Shown here: positions 43,340 to 53,900 of the stretch, one piece after another
Layout of the letters: each line of letters begins with the position of its first letter
Numbering within the stretch: the stretch's first letter is position 1
Assembly: GCF_015709515.1 (NCBI RefSeq)
Contig: NZ_JADNQZ010000054.1
Span: forward strand, 152,639-216,638
Direction of reading: 5' to 3'
From: Methylocystis sp. H62
GTDB lineage: Bacteria > Pseudomonadota > Alphaproteobacteria > Rhizobiales > Beijerinckiaceae
Length of the DNA: 64,000 bases
The notes under the pieces: model-generated
The model's input: only the letters and a program-made list of their open reading frames with translations
Told to the model about the DNA's origin: nothing
Databases searched by the model: none
Program-made: the position numbers and the translations under genes

Positions 43340-44593
43340 ATGGGTGGAACTGGAGTCATCGATCGCTTCCTCGAGGTTTTCACTCGCTATATCGATAGCG
43401 GCTTTGGCCTCCTTGGCGACGAAGCCTCTTTCCTGGCTTCGAACCTCGTCGTCATCGATGTGACGCTTGCCGCTCTCTTTTGGAGCTGGGGCCCTGACGA
43501 GGACATCATCGCTCGCCTCGTCAAGAAGACCCTCTTCGTCGGCGTCTTCGCCTTTCTCATCGGCAATTGGAACAATCTCGCGAGGATCGTCTTCGAGAGC
43601 TTTTCTGGCCTTGGCCTCAAAGCCGCCGGCAGCAGCCTGTCGTCAGCGGATTTCCTGCGTCCAGGGCGCATCGCTCAGGCCGGGATAGATGGTGGCCGCC
43701 CGATCCTGGAATCGATCTCATCACTCCTCGGTTACGTCTCCTTCTTCGAAAACTTCGTTCAGATCGTCGTTCTGATGTTCGCCTGGACGGTGGTTCTCCT
43801 AAGCTTCTTCATTCTTGCCATTCAGCTCTTTGTGACGCTGATCGAATTCAAGCTGACGACGCTTGCCGGCTTCATCCTCATTCCCTTCGGTCTCTTCGGC
43901 AAGACCGCCTTTCTCGCTGAACGCGTTCTCGGCAATGTCGTTTCGTCCGGCGTCAAGATCCTCGTTCTCGCCGTTATCGTCGGCGTCGGCTCGACGCTTT
44001 TCGCGCAATTTACGCAGAGCGCGACTGGCGCTCAACCGACCGTCGACGACGCGATGGCGCTCGTCCTCGCGGCGCTGTCGCTTCTGGGTCTCGGCATATT
44101 CGGACCAGGCGTCGCCAATGGCATCGTCTCGGGCGGACCGCAACTTGGCGCGGGCGCAGTTGTCGGAACCGGTCTTACAGTTGGCGGCGCGGTTCTCGCC
44201 GGAGCCGGCGCGGCGCGAATGGCTGGCGGTGCTTTGATGGGGCCGGCCGGAAAGAGCGAGACGCAGGCCGCCGCCCTGCTGCCGCCCTCACGCGGTCCCG
44301 ACCCGCCCGGCGGCGGTCCGTCAGGCGGATATTCTCCGGGCCCAGGCGGAACGCCCGGAGGCGGAACAGCCGCCGCTGCCGAATCCTCTGCTGCGCAGTT
44401 TTCCGGCGCGCGACCGATCGGCTCTTCTGCGGCTCCAGCTTCCGCCGCTTCTCCTTCAGGCGAACCCGCCTGGGCCAAACGCCTCAAACGCAGCCAGTCC
44501 ATGGCTCACGGCGTCTCGCTCGCCGCCCATTCCATCCGCGCCGGCGACGCCCATGGCACCGGAACATCCATCAATCTTTCTGAAGGCAGCTAA
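43340..44593 (+). CDS. trbL: TrbL (VirB6-like channel protein)
   Basis: A 417-residue polytopic inner-membrane protein with about six helices between residues 20 and 300 and a long C-terminal tail of Pro, Gly, Ala and Ser (about 305-400), typical of TrbL/VirB6. The family start is GVIDRFLEVFTRYIDSGFGL. ATG 43340 lies four bases after the trbK stop. It forms the inner-membrane part of the DNA path. Confidence 0.9.
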   Translation: MGGTGVIDRFLEVFTRYIDSGFGLLGDEASFLASNLVVIDVTLAALFWSWGPDEDIIARLVKKTLFVGVFAFLIGNWNNLARIVFESFSGLGLKAAGSSLSSADFLRPGRIAQAGIDGGRPILESISSLLGYVSFFENFVQIVVLMFAWTVVLLSFFILAIQLFVTLIEFKLTTLAGFILIPFGLFGKTAFLAERVLGNVVSSGVKILVLAVIVGVGSTLFAQFTQSATGAQPTVDDAMALVLAALSLLGLGIFGPGVANGIVSGGPQLGAGAVVGTGLTVGGAVLAGAGAARMAGGALMGPAGKSETQAAALLPPSRGPDPPGGGPSGGYSPGPGGTPGGGTAAAAESSAAQFSGARPIGSSAAPASAASPSGEPAWAKRLKRSQSMAHGVSLAAHSIRAGDAHGTGTSINLSEGS

Positions 44594-45274
44594 ATGTTCA
44601 AACGCTCTTCCGTTCGCTACGGACGCACGCCCGAACCTGTCACTCCTTACCAGAAAGCCGCGCAAGTCTGGGACGAGCGCATCGGCTCGGCGCGCATTCA
44701 GGCGAAGAACTGGCGTCTTATCGCCTTTGGCAATCTGATCCTCGCCGGAGGACTAGCAATGGCGCTCGTCTGGCAAGGCGCGCGCGGGTCTATCGTTCCC
44801 TGGGTGGTGCAGATCGACAAATTGGGTGAAGCGCAGGCCGTCGCCCCGGCGATCGCCGATTATCAACCAACCGATGCGCAGATCGCCTGGCATCTCGCGC
44901 GCTTCATCGAGAATGTCCGCGCCATTCCCGCCGATCCGATCATCGTTCGTCAGAACTGGTTCAAGGCTTATGACTTTGTGACTGACAGGGGTGCGCACGC
45001 TCTCAACGACTACGCCCGCGCCAATGATCCTTTCGCCAAAGTCGGGCAAATCCAGATCGCCGTTGACGTAACGAGCGTCATTCGCGCCTCGACCGATTCT
45101 TTCCGCGTCGCTTGGACCGAGCGGCGCTACGAGAACGCCAGCCTCGCTTCGACCGAACGCTGGAGCGCGATTCTGACCATCGTCGTTCAGCCTCCGCGCG
45201 ACGCCGAGCGCCTGCGCAAAAATCCGCTCGGGCTTTTCATCCACGCCGTCAACTGGTCGAAGGAGCTCGGGTAA
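44594..45274 (+). CDS. trbF: TrbF (VirB8-like)
   Basis: A 226-residue protein with a short cytoplasmic N-terminus (RTPEPVTPYQKAAQVWDERI), one membrane helix (about 43-64) and a VirB8-type periplasmic NTF2-like domain that includes FRVAWTERRYENASLASTER. It scaffolds the inner-membrane complex. It starts directly after trbL and overlaps trbG by one base (TAATG). Confidence 0.91.
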   Translation: MFKRSSVRYGRTPEPVTPYQKAAQVWDERIGSARIQAKNWRLIAFGNLILAGGLAMALVWQGARGSIVPWVVQIDKLGEAQAVAPAIADYQPTDAQIAWHLARFIENVRAIPADPIIVRQNWFKAYDFVTDRGAHALNDYARANDPFAKVGQIQIAVDVTSVIRASTDSFRVAWTERRYENASLASTERWSAILTIVVQPPRDAERLRKNPLGLFIHAVNWSKELG

Positions 45275-46266
45275 TGACGCCGATCAGATCCAAGAAATTC
45301 ATCGCCGCCCTACTCGCTTCGAATTCGCTTTCCGCCTGCATGAGCTTCAGGCCGCCCGAGATCGCCTATGACGATATTCCCGCCCCCGCGGTGATGGAGA
45401 GCGATCCGGAGAAGCCGGTCAAGATCGTCGAGATTCCGAAGATCCTGCCGCTCCCGGGGCAGCTTAAACCCTTGTCGAACTTCAAGGAGACGCCGGAAGC
45501 GCCGGATCCCAAAGTCAGGGTGGCGCAGGCGAACGCTGCGGCGCGGGTGCAGCCCCGACGCGCCGGCTATATCAACGCCGTCCAAATCTATCCCTTCACC
45601 GAAGGCGCGCTCTATCAGGTCTATGCGTCGCCGGGAGAGATCACCGATATCGCCCTCCAGGAAGGCGAGCAGCTCGTCGGCTCTGGTCCCGTCGCCGCCG
45701 GCGATACGGTGCGCTGGATCATCGGAGATACGGAAAGCGGCGTGGGCGCATCGAAGAAAACCCACATCATGGTCAAGCCGACGCGGCCTGACATTATGAC
45801 CAATCTCGTCATCAACACGGATCGGCGCACCTATCATCTTGAGCTCAGAGCAACGGAAAAGACCTATATGGCTTCCGTCTCCTGGCAATATCCGCAGGAC
45901 GAACTCATTGCGCTTCGCCGGCGCAACGCTGCGGCCGAAGAAGTTATGCCTGTCGATACAGGCGTCGATCTCGGGAGCCTCAATTTCCGCTATGCGATCG
46001 AAGGCGACGCAGCGCCCTGGCGCCCGCTTAGAGCCTTTGATGACGGCCGCAAGGTCTATATCGAATTCCCGCGCGGCATCTCCCAAGGCGAAATGCCGCC
46101 GCTCTTCATCATCGGCGCTTCCGGCGACATTGGGCTCGTCAATTATCGCGTGCGCGGCCATCACATGGTCATCGATCGGCTTTTCGCCGCCGCGGAGCTA
46201 CGCTTTGGATCGGACGATCAAAGAGTGGTCCGTATCGTACGCAGCGATGGAAGACCGGCGATATGA
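45274..46266 (+). CDS. trbG: TrbG (VirB9-like outer-membrane complex protein)
   Basis: A 330-residue VirB9-family protein with an N-terminal signal ending in a lipobox-like LSAC (about 19-22), which suggests a lipoprotein. The VirB9 domains follow: RRAGYINAVQIYPFTEGALY, GDTVRWIIGD, THIMVKPTRPDIMTNLVINT and YRVRGHHMVIDRLF. With TrbI it builds the outer part of the channel. Its end overlaps trbI by four bases. Confidence 0.91.
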   Translation: MTPIRSKKFIAALLASNSLSACMSFRPPEIAYDDIPAPAVMESDPEKPVKIVEIPKILPLPGQLKPLSNFKETPEAPDPKVRVAQANAAARVQPRRAGYINAVQIYPFTEGALYQVYASPGEITDIALQEGEQLVGSGPVAAGDTVRWIIGDTESGVGASKKTHIMVKPTRPDIMTNLVINTDRRTYHLELRATEKTYMASVSWQYPQDELIALRRRNAAAEEVMPVDTGVDLGSLNFRYAIEGDAAPWRPLRAFDDGRKVYIEFPRGISQGEMPPLFIIGASGDIGLVNYRVRGHHMVIDRLFAAAELRFGSDDQRVVRIVRSDGRPAI

Positions 46267-47504
46267 GCCCGCCGGAGCACGAGAAGAAGCTCGCTGAGGA
46301 ACTGCGGCTGCGGCCTGAACGGACGACAGTAACCCGGCTCTCGCGCAAGGTGCTCATTGCGCTCGCCGGCGTCGCGTCTTCGCTCATTCTCGGCCTGACG
46401 CTCTGGGCGCTGCATGAGCGTTCGGGCGCCAAGGCGCCGCCCGAACTCTACAACACCGACGCCAAGACGACCGCCGACGGCCTCGCCACGCTGGCGCGCG
46501 ACTATACGGGGCTTCCGAAAAATGTGCCAAAGCTCGGACCGCCATTGCCCGGTGATCTTGGGCGGCCGATCCTCGCAGCACAGGGTCAACTCCCGCAATC
46601 TACAATCGATCCCGAAGAGCAGCGCATGGGTCAGGAGCGCGAAGCCGCGCGCACGGCGAAGCTCTTCGCATCGACCAATACCCATGAACGCGCCACGACA
46701 GCGATGCGATTGACTCAGTCATCGGATGGCGAGTCTTCATCTCAACACTCGCCCTTTTCCTTCGAACCGGCGCAGATCGATCCTGGCGCGATTCAAAATA
46801 TGCAGGATCGCAAGCTCGCCTTCGTGAATGCGCCAGCCGATCGTCGAACCATCAGCTCCGACCGGCTCGCAAATCCGGCCTCGCGTTACGTCCTGCAAGC
46901 CGGCGCGGTCATTCCAGCCGCGCTGATTACCGGCATCCGTTCCGATCTTCCCGGTCAGATCACCGCGCAGGTGACCGAAAGCGTCTATGACAGCCCGACG
47001 GGGAAATTTCTGCTGATCCCTCAGGGCTCGAAACTGATCGGCCCTTATGACTCAGCAATAGCCTTCGGACAGTCGCGGGCGCTGCTCGTTTGGAGCCGGC
47101 TCATTCTTCCTGATGGCCGCTCGATTATTCTCGAGCGCCAGCCGGGAGCCGACACATCCGGCTATTCCGGGCTTGAGGACGAAGTTGATCATCATTGGCT
47201 CCGGCTGGCCGGCGCCGCGGCGCTCTCGACCATTCTCGGCGTCGGCACGCAGCTTGGGACGACGGGCGGTGAAAACGCGCTCATTCAGGCGCTGCGCCGC
47301 GGCGGCGCGCAAAGCCTCAACCAAACCGGCCAACAAATCGTCGGCCGCAATTTCAATATCCAGCCGACGCTCACGATCCGTCCGGGGTTTCCCGTGCGGG
47401 TGATCATCACGCGCGACCTGGTGCTCGCGCCTTATCAAGAGCGCGCAACAATCGCTCAAAGCGAGTTGATCCATGACCAAGTTGAAACTCGCCGAGATCG
47501 ATGA
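46263..47504 (+). CDS. trbI: TrbI (VirB10-like)
   Basis: A 413-residue VirB10-family protein: a cytoplasmic N-terminus, one membrane helix (about 32-52), a proline-rich linker and a C-terminal barrel domain (YVLQAGAVIPAALITGIRSD, LPGQITAQVTESVYDSPTGK, LLIPQGSKLIGPYDS). It spans both membranes and couples ATPases to the outer complex. It is the last trb gene; the DUF2274 gene starts inside its 3' end. Confidence 0.93.
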   Translation: MSPPEHEKKLAEELRLRPERTTVTRLSRKVLIALAGVASSLILGLTLWALHERSGAKAPPELYNTDAKTTADGLATLARDYTGLPKNVPKLGPPLPGDLGRPILAAQGQLPQSTIDPEEQRMGQEREAARTAKLFASTNTHERATTAMRLTQSSDGESSSQHSPFSFEPAQIDPGAIQNMQDRKLAFVNAPADRRTISSDRLANPASRYVLQAGAVIPAALITGIRSDLPGQITAQVTESVYDSPTGKFLLIPQGSKLIGPYDSAIAFGQSRALLVWSRLILPDGRSIILERQPGADTSGYSGLEDEVDHHWLRLAGAAALSTILGVGTQLGTTGGENALIQALRRGGAQSLNQTGQQIVGRNFNIQPTLTIRPGFPVRVIITRDLVLAPYQERATIAQSELIHDQVETRRDR

Positions 47505-47763
47505 CGACAAACCCGTTAAGCTCACCGTCACGCTGCCGGCCTCGTTGCACCGCAATCTGGTCGCCTATGCGGAGATTCTCGCGAAGGAAACGGGAAAGCC
47601 GGTCGAGCCAGGAAAACTCATTGTGCCGATGCTAGAAAAATTCATTGCAAGCGATCGAGGATTTGCGAAAGCGCGGAATAACACGAAGAAAGATAAGTCG
47701 TTAACATCACTTTCTCCCGCACCTTCATTCGACTTTTCTTTGCCATCGTCCGGGCAGGGCTGA
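47473..47763 (+). CDS. DUF2274 family protein
   Basis: A 96-residue DUF2274 protein with the family core KLTVTLPASLHRNLVAYAEI and PVEPGKLIVPMLEKFIASDR. It resembles a small ribbon-helix-helix-like protein and is the regular last gene of rhizobial trb operons; its role is unknown. It overlaps trbI by 32 bases. The last 25 residues (after FIASDRGF) are longer and less ordered than usual, which may reflect rearrangement next to the IS66 remnant. Confidence 0.85.
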   Translation: MTKLKLAEIDDDKPVKLTVTLPASLHRNLVAYAEILAKETGKPVEPGKLIVPMLEKFIASDRGFAKARNNTKKDKSLTSLSPAPSFDFSLPSSGQG

Positions 47764-48004
47764 GATGCGACGCCTGATTCTTCCGGCCGGCGCATAGGTC
47801 GGCGGCTCGCGGCATCTCGCGCCAGGCGAGTTCCGCCATCAACTCTCGGCGAGGTAAAAACCTACCGTGTGCTCGTACCCAAAGACTCGCAGCTCAACTG
47901 CTGTCGTTGGTTGCAGGAAGGCCGAGGCTACCAGCGTGGCGCGAAGGCGCGGCGACGCAAAGTCGATGAAAGCTTGGCGCGCGGCGGACATGGAGCCTTG
48001 ATGA

Positions 48005-48409
48005 AGCCAGCGGATTGTCGACGAAGCTTTGGCGCCCGACGCGTCTGTTGCGGCGGTTGCGCGTCGGTACGGTCTGAACGCCAATCTCGTTTTCAAATGG
48101 ATACGCCGTGCGCGCGAGGGGAGGCTCGACCGGCGACGCGCGCCAGCGCAAGAGGCTGATGCCTCTGCTGTAGCGCGAGATAGCGACGCGCCGGCGTTTG
48201 TGCCCGTGAAGCTCGTGGAGCTGAACGCCGTGACGATTCCAGCATTGGCGCCGCCGCTGGCGTTGGCGAAGCCGGTTCGCGAGCCGCGAAGAATCACGCG
48301 ACGCGGGGCAATGGAGATCAGCCTGCCAAATGGCGCGCGGGTGTCGCTCGACGCGGATGTCGACGCCGAAGCGCTGCGTCGCGTCTTATCCGCGCTAGGC
48401 GATCTTTGA
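48005..48409 (+). pseudogene. IS66 tnpA remnant
   Basis: The frame encodes an IS66 TnpA-type protein: RIVDEALAPDASVAAVARRY, GLNANLVFKWIRRARE, then a linker and MEISLPNGARVSLDADVDAEALRRVLSAL. The true N-terminus is missing, with two stops in frame just upstream (about 48002). It overlaps tnpB by TGATG. Confidence 0.75.
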
Positions 48410-48754
48410 TGCTTCAGTTCGCGCCGGGCGTGAAGGTCTATTTGGCGTGCAAGCCGGTTGATATGCGGCGCGGCTTTGATGGACTTGCCGCCGATGTCGC
48501 GCAGGTTCTGCGCGCTGATCCTTATTCGGGCGCGGCCTTCGTGTTCAGGAGCAAGCGCGGCGACTATGTGAAGATTTTGACCTGGGACGGATCTGGTCTG
48601 GGTCTGTCCGCCAAACGGCTTGAGAAGGGTCGGTTTGTTTGGCCGCCGATTGTCGAGGGCGCGTTCGGCGGCGCAACTGGCGCTCTTGATCGAAGGGATC
48701 GACTGGCGCCGGACGGTTGTGCCGGACGCGCCGAAATGCCCTGCATTCCTATAG
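48409..48754 (+). pseudogene. IS66 tnpB, frameshifted
   Basis: The protein starts normally (MLQFAPGVKVYLACKPVDMR, RRGFDGLAADVAQVLRADPY, YVKILTWDGSG) but the frame is lost near 48665 after VEGAFGG. The proper end QLALLIEGIDWRRTVVPDAP is readable in another frame up to a TAG at 48752-48754. A small deletion explains this. Confidence 0.8.
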
Positions 48755-48784
48755 ATTCCAGGCATTCTTGAGCTGCGCCGACGT

Positions 48785-49703
48785 GTGTTTTGTAGTAGAC
48801 AAAATCATGTTGTGCGCCCTGCTGATTTGCCGGAAGACCCCGCCGAACTGCGTCGCTTCGAGGCGACGCTCGCCGCGGAAGTTCACGCCAAAACGCTGCT
48901 GATCGAGAAGCTGAAAATGCAGCTCGCCATTTTGCGTCGCGCGCGCTTCGGGAGATCTGGGTCCACCGCCGCCGGCGGCCTTCTATCTCTATTCGGCGGA
49001 CCGCAAGGCGGAGCATGCCCGCGCCTTGTTGAAGGATTGTCGCGGTCATCTCCATGCCGACGGCTATGCGGGCTTTGGCGGACTTAACGAGGCCGATCCA
49101 AAAACCGGCGCGCCGGCGCCGCTGATAGAGGTCGCCTGCTGGGCGCATGCGCGGCGCAAAATCTACGACGTGCATTTCGAGACAAAATCGCCGGCGGCGG
49201 CGCAGGCGCTCGAAATGATTGCGCGGCTCTTCGCCATCGAAGCCGACATCAAGGGTAGATCGCCGGCCGAGCGCGTCGACGCGCGCCGGGATTGCGCGGT
49301 CCCCATCTTGGATAAACTACGCGCCTTTCTCGACGCGACGCTCGCGAAAATCAGCGGCAAGAGCGCCTTCGCCAAAGCCATCCGCTACGCGACCTCACGC
49401 TGGACGGCGTTGACCCGCTACGTCGATGATGGGTGCCTCGAAATGTCGAACAACGCCGCCGAGCGCGCCATCAGACCACTTACTTTGGGCAGAAAGAATT
49501 ACCTGTTTGCCGGCTCCGACGACGGCGGACGTCGCGCGGCGATCATGTATACGCTGATCGAAACCGCGCGCTTCAACAATGTCGACCCCGAAGCCTGGCT
49601 TGCGGACGTCGTCGCCCGCATCGCCGATCATCCGATCAACCGCGTCGACGAACTGCTCCCCTGGAAATGGGAGAAAGCCACTCCGCAAGCAATCGCCGCT
49701 TAG
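48785..49703 (+). pseudogene. IS66 transposase tnpC, internally deleted
   Basis: The N-terminus (LPEDPAELRRFEATLAAEVH, KTLLIEKLKMQLAILRRARF, GRS) stops near 48958. The next piece in another frame is from the catalytic core: PPAAFYLYSADRKAEHARAL, HLHADGYAGFGGL, EVACWAHARRKIYDVH, then DDGCLEMSNNAAERAIRPLT and GRKNYLFAGSDDGGRRAAIM. About 200 central residues of the usual 500 or more, with the first catalytic Asp, are gone. The element cannot move by itself. Confidence 0.85.
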
Positions 49704-49710
49704 CGACGCG

Positions 49711-49731
49711 TGGTCGTCGGATCACGCTTAC
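49711..49731 (+). repeat. Right end of the IS66 element
   Basis: TGGTCGTCGGATCACGCTTAC, just after the tnpC stop, reads on the other strand as GTAAGCGTGATCCGA, typical of IS66 terminal repeats. No matching left end was found before 48005, in line with the missing tnpA start. Confidence 0.6.
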
Positions 49732-49734
49732 GCT

Positions 49735-49946
49735 TTTTTGCCGTCGAGAAAGCGCCACTCCCTGTTCGGCATAAGGCCCGTGAACGCAATCATGGAGTGG
49801 AGACGTAGATCGGCTGGAGTCTGCGGCATCGCGCCGCGCGAGATATTCCGGACTCGCGACCAAATTTTAACTCGGCAACGGACCGATGCGGACCGCAAGA
49901 TCGATTCCTTCGTGACTAGAGCCAGCTCGCCGCCCCGCTGGCCCAA
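49735..49946 (-). pseudogene. LysR-type regulator fragment
   Basis: Two frames on the minus strand give pieces of a LysR effector domain: LGQRGGELALVTKE, then VASPEYLARRG followed by MPQTPADLRLHSMIAFTGLM and NREWRFLDGKKA. Both ends are missing, and the IS66 end abuts the last residue. It is unrelated to the intact LysR gene at 34644. Confidence 0.65.
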
Positions 49947-49949
49947 GTT

Positions 49950-50520
49950 CTAGTCCCTCCGCACCATGCCGAGGAATTCCTCACGCGAGCGGGCGTCGTC
50001 GCGGATTACGCCGAGTAACCGGCTAGTGGTCAATGTGAATCCGAGCGTGTTCATGCCGCACAGGGTCATGCAACTGTGTTCGGCCTCGACAACCACTTCT
50101 ACTCCATGCGGCTCGAGAATTTCCTTGGATCGTTTCGGCAATCTCAGCGGCAAGCTTCTCTTGAGACTGTAACGACGCGCGAATCCGTGCACCATTCGCG
50201 CCAGTTTGGAGAGTCCAACCTCCCGATTTGTCGGGAGGTAATCGACATGCGTGTCCGATCACCGGCAGCATGTAATGTTCGCAAACAAGTAACGACGCGG
50301 ATGTCCTTCAAATACGACCAGTTCATCACAACCGCCCACTTCCTCGAACGTGCGCTTGACATATTTAGGAGGATCGGCGGCGTAGCCAGCGAACAATTCG
50401 CTATAAGATCGCGCCACCCGCTCGGGCGTATCGACCAAGCCTTTCGCGGTTCGGATCGTCACCCGCCCATTCGATCGAAACCGCACAGCTGCCAGCTTCA
50501 GCCTGGCAGATTGATGTCGC
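49950..50520 (-). pseudogene. folE: GTP cyclohydrolase I (folE), frameshifted
   Basis: Successive minus-strand frames spell a FolE protein. From upstream these are EWAGDDPNRE, VDTPERVARSYSELFAGYAA with KYVKRTFEE, CEHYMLPVIGHA, then QEKLAAEIAETIQ, EILEPHGVEVVVEAEHSCMT with LCGMNTLGFTLTTSRLLGVI and EEFLGMVRRD. At least three frameshifts break it, although the zinc-binding Cys-Glu-His and HSCM-type residues are still seen. It is a dead extra copy; a working folE would lie elsewhere. Confidence 0.8.
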
Positions 50521-50682
50521 GAACTGCAGCGTCATCGCCATCGCTTCCTGGACCGTCTCGGCGATGCCCACGATCTCGAAGCCCTAAGTTTCAAGCAGCA
50601 ATTCTAGGGACATCGCCACGATCGGCTTATCCTCCACGATAAGAATTCGCCGCTTGTGCTTCAGCTCGCTCGGCTCGTTCAT
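50521..50682 (-). pseudogene. Response-regulator receiver fragment
   Basis: From an ATG at 50682 the minus strand reads ELKHKRRILIVEDKPIVAMS and LELLLET, then a stop codon, then GFEIVGIAETVQEAMAM. This is the first third of a receiver domain, with the acidic pocket in IVEDKP and an in-frame stop. It joins the folE remnant near 50520. Confidence 0.62.
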
Positions 50683-50937
50683 GGTGTTAGATCCTCAAAC
50701 TAGAGTTCCATCCCCTGCCGGAGTTACTTGCTTTTATCCTGTCATTGCTGCGGCGCAACCCTTTGAAGGCCTTAGCCGCCTCCTTCAGCAGCCGATCACG
50801 TCTCCATTACTGGAGCATGTCCGCGATAATTGCAGTATTCGCGTCCCGATCGCGGGCCGCCGCTTTCGAGGTCGGCGGCGATCTCCATCGCGAACAGCGT
50901 CTCGTCCCTCGACGACGAACACGCGTCCGCGTGCGGC

Positions 50938-53900
50938 CTATGGCGCCGAGCCTGCTGCGGTCGCTCCGTTCAAACGCGGCGTCGACGGCGCGCTGCGGCC
51001 TTCGAGCACGCGTTCGGCCGCGCAATCGATGCGCCACACAAAGCCGGTCGGCGCGAAGTCGATCTCAGCGTCGCAGCCGAAGCTCATCTTGATCATGCGG
51101 CCGATCACCGTCGAGCCGAAACCGCGCCGTGTAGGCTTTGCGACCAGTGGACCGCCGCTTTCGACCCATTCCATCTTGAACCGAGTATTGCCCGGTGCGT
51201 CGGAAAGCACGGCCCAACTGATCGCCACGCGGCCAGCGTCGTTCGACAAGGCCCCGTACTTGGCGGCGTTGGTGGCGAGCTCATGCAGCGCCATGCCAAG
51301 TCCCTGAGACGCGGAGGCGGCGATCTCGACCGGCGGGCCGTGAAGCGAAACGCGCGTGCCGCGCGCGCCGCCGAAGTGCGCGAGTTGAGAGCGCACAAGA
51401 TCGCCGAGCGCCACGTTCTTCCAATCGCTGTTGACCAGCAGGTCCTGGCTGGCGGCCAACGCCTGCACGCGCTGCTCGAAGCTCTCGATGAAGTCTTCGG
51501 ACCGCGTCGCCGCCGTCTGCCGGGCGATGGCCTGGACCAAGCCCAGCATGTTCTTGGACCGGTGGCTGACCTCGCGCATGAGGAGCTGGACATGGTCCTC
51601 GGCTTGCTTGCGCTCCGTGATGTCTTGCACCATGCCGACTGAGCGGACGATCCTGCCCTCGTCGTCGCGCAGGTGCTCGCATCGCTCGTGAACAATACGG
51701 ACCTCGCCGGTGGATTTGCGGAGGATGCGGTGCTCGATCTCGTAGGTGTCGCGATTGTCGCGCACCGAGGCGGAATAAGCCGCATCCACTGTGTCGCGGT
51801 CGTCGGGATGCACGGCCTCCAGGAAGGCTTCGTAGGAGGCGCTGAACTCCTGCGGACGAAGCCCGAATATCCTGTAGGTTTCGTCGGACCAGGAGAGACG
51901 GTCCCCGACAATGTCCAGCTCCCAGCTGCCAATATGCGCGATGTTCTGCGCGCGGCTGAGCCCCTCTTCGCTCTCGCACAGCTCGCGCTCGAGGCGAGCC
52001 CGCTCCAGGCTCGTCGCGATCTGGTCGCAGATGGTCTGCAATACCTGCATGTCGCCGTCGCGAAAGTGCACGCGCTCGCGCGAGATGAACGCGACGGTGC
52101 CCACAAGCTCGCCGTACGCGACCAGCGGGAAGCCGGCGTAGCTCGTCGCCCCGGCCGCATTCAGCACCTCACTGCCGGGTTGCGTGCTGTGCTGCAGGTC
52201 CTCCACGATCAAGCGTTCACGCGTTTCGGCGACGCGTCCGCACAACAGCTCGCCGAACCGCATGGTCGCGAAGAGTTGCCGCTCCTGCGCGCTGATGCCG
52301 CCGCACGCGTCGAGGCGCAAAAGGCGCGGCTGCTCGGCCGGGCGGTAATGATAGAACATTTCGACCCCAAGGTGCTCGGCAGTCTCCCGGAAGATCGACT
52401 CGAGCAGCACGCGCTCCACCTCGCGTCCGAACAGCAGCTTCTGCGAGATGCGCGCCAGCAGATCGAGCTGCCGGACGCGCTCGTGCAGTCGCTCCTCGGC
52501 CTCCACGATGTCATGAATGTCGGTGTTGCTGCCGAACCATTTTTGGATTGCCCCATTGCCATCACGCAGTGGCACGGCGAGCGTGCGAAACCAACGGTAG
52601 GCGCCATCGTGCCGCCGGATGCGGAACTCGCCGGCGTAGTCCTTGCCGGCACCGGCCGCTTCCCGCCAAGCGGCGATCGTCGGCTCGCGATCGCCGGGGT
52701 GCAATTGCTCGAGCCACCCATAGCCGAGTTGCGTTGCCTCGGGTATGCCGGTGTAGCGGACCCATTGTGAGCTCAACCAGTCGCACGGGCCATCGGCCTC
52801 GCACGTCCAAACCATCTGTGGCAGTGATTCGGCGACTTGCCGGAACCGCGCCTCGCTCTCCCGCAGCGCGTCCTCGCTTCGGGCCCGTTCCAGTCGCAGA
52901 TAAACTCGCGTCGCCACCTCGCGGAGCAACTCCACCTGGTCGTCTCGCCATTCAGTTGGCTCGGCTCGCGCGAGACTCAGCATGAACTTCCAGCGTCCGC
53001 GATGCATGTGCGGGATATTGACCAGGGCGCCGACGCCAAGTGAGGCAAAGCGATCGGCGGCTTCTGCCGGGCGCCCCGCGCGTGTATCCTGGATGACGAT
53101 CGGCTTACCCTCAACGAGCTGCGCTCTTTCCTGCTTGGGATGGAATTCAAAGATCGGGTAGCTCCCGACGAGGCTCGGCAGGCCGTCCGCCGCGTAATCG
53201 TGAAACACCATGGCGCGATCCTGCGCCTCGTCGATAGTGACCAGCATGCAGCGCGCGGCGGCAAAGTAGTCGACAAGTCGCTGCGTCGCGATGCGGGCCA
53301 CATCCTCGCTCGCCTCGAGCGGCGCTAAAGCCTGACCGAGCTCGGCCAGGAACGCCATATTGGCCTCCGCCCGCTTGCGCTCGGCGATGTCGCGGATAAC
53401 GACCGAGATGCCGCTCACCACGCCCGCGCCATTGAACATCGGCGAAGCGTTGATCTCGACGGGCAGGAGGCTGCCGTCCTTACGGCGGCGTTCGCTCTCG
53501 AGCGCGATGGCGACATGACCGGCCCGGACGTCCGCGTACAGCTTGCGCCGCTGCTCAATCATGGGCGGCGGCACGATCAACTCCTCGATCGTGCGTCCGA
53601 CCGCCTCGTGCTCGGCGTAGCCGAACATGGTCTCTGCGCCCGGATTCCAGCTCATTACGCGATCGTTGACGCCGGTCGAGACGATGGCATCGGTGGAGGC
53701 GGCCACGATCGCGGCGAGATAGGCGTTGCGCTCCTCCGTCCGGCGGCCCTCCTCGATCAGCCGGTGGCGCTCGACGGCACCCTGCACGGCGCGCCGGAGG
53801 TTATCCTCGAAAAGGCGCTCCTTGCGGAGGTAATCGAGCGCGCCGGCCTTGATCAGCCTTGCCGCCGTCTCGCCATTGCTGGAACCGGTCAGCATGACAA

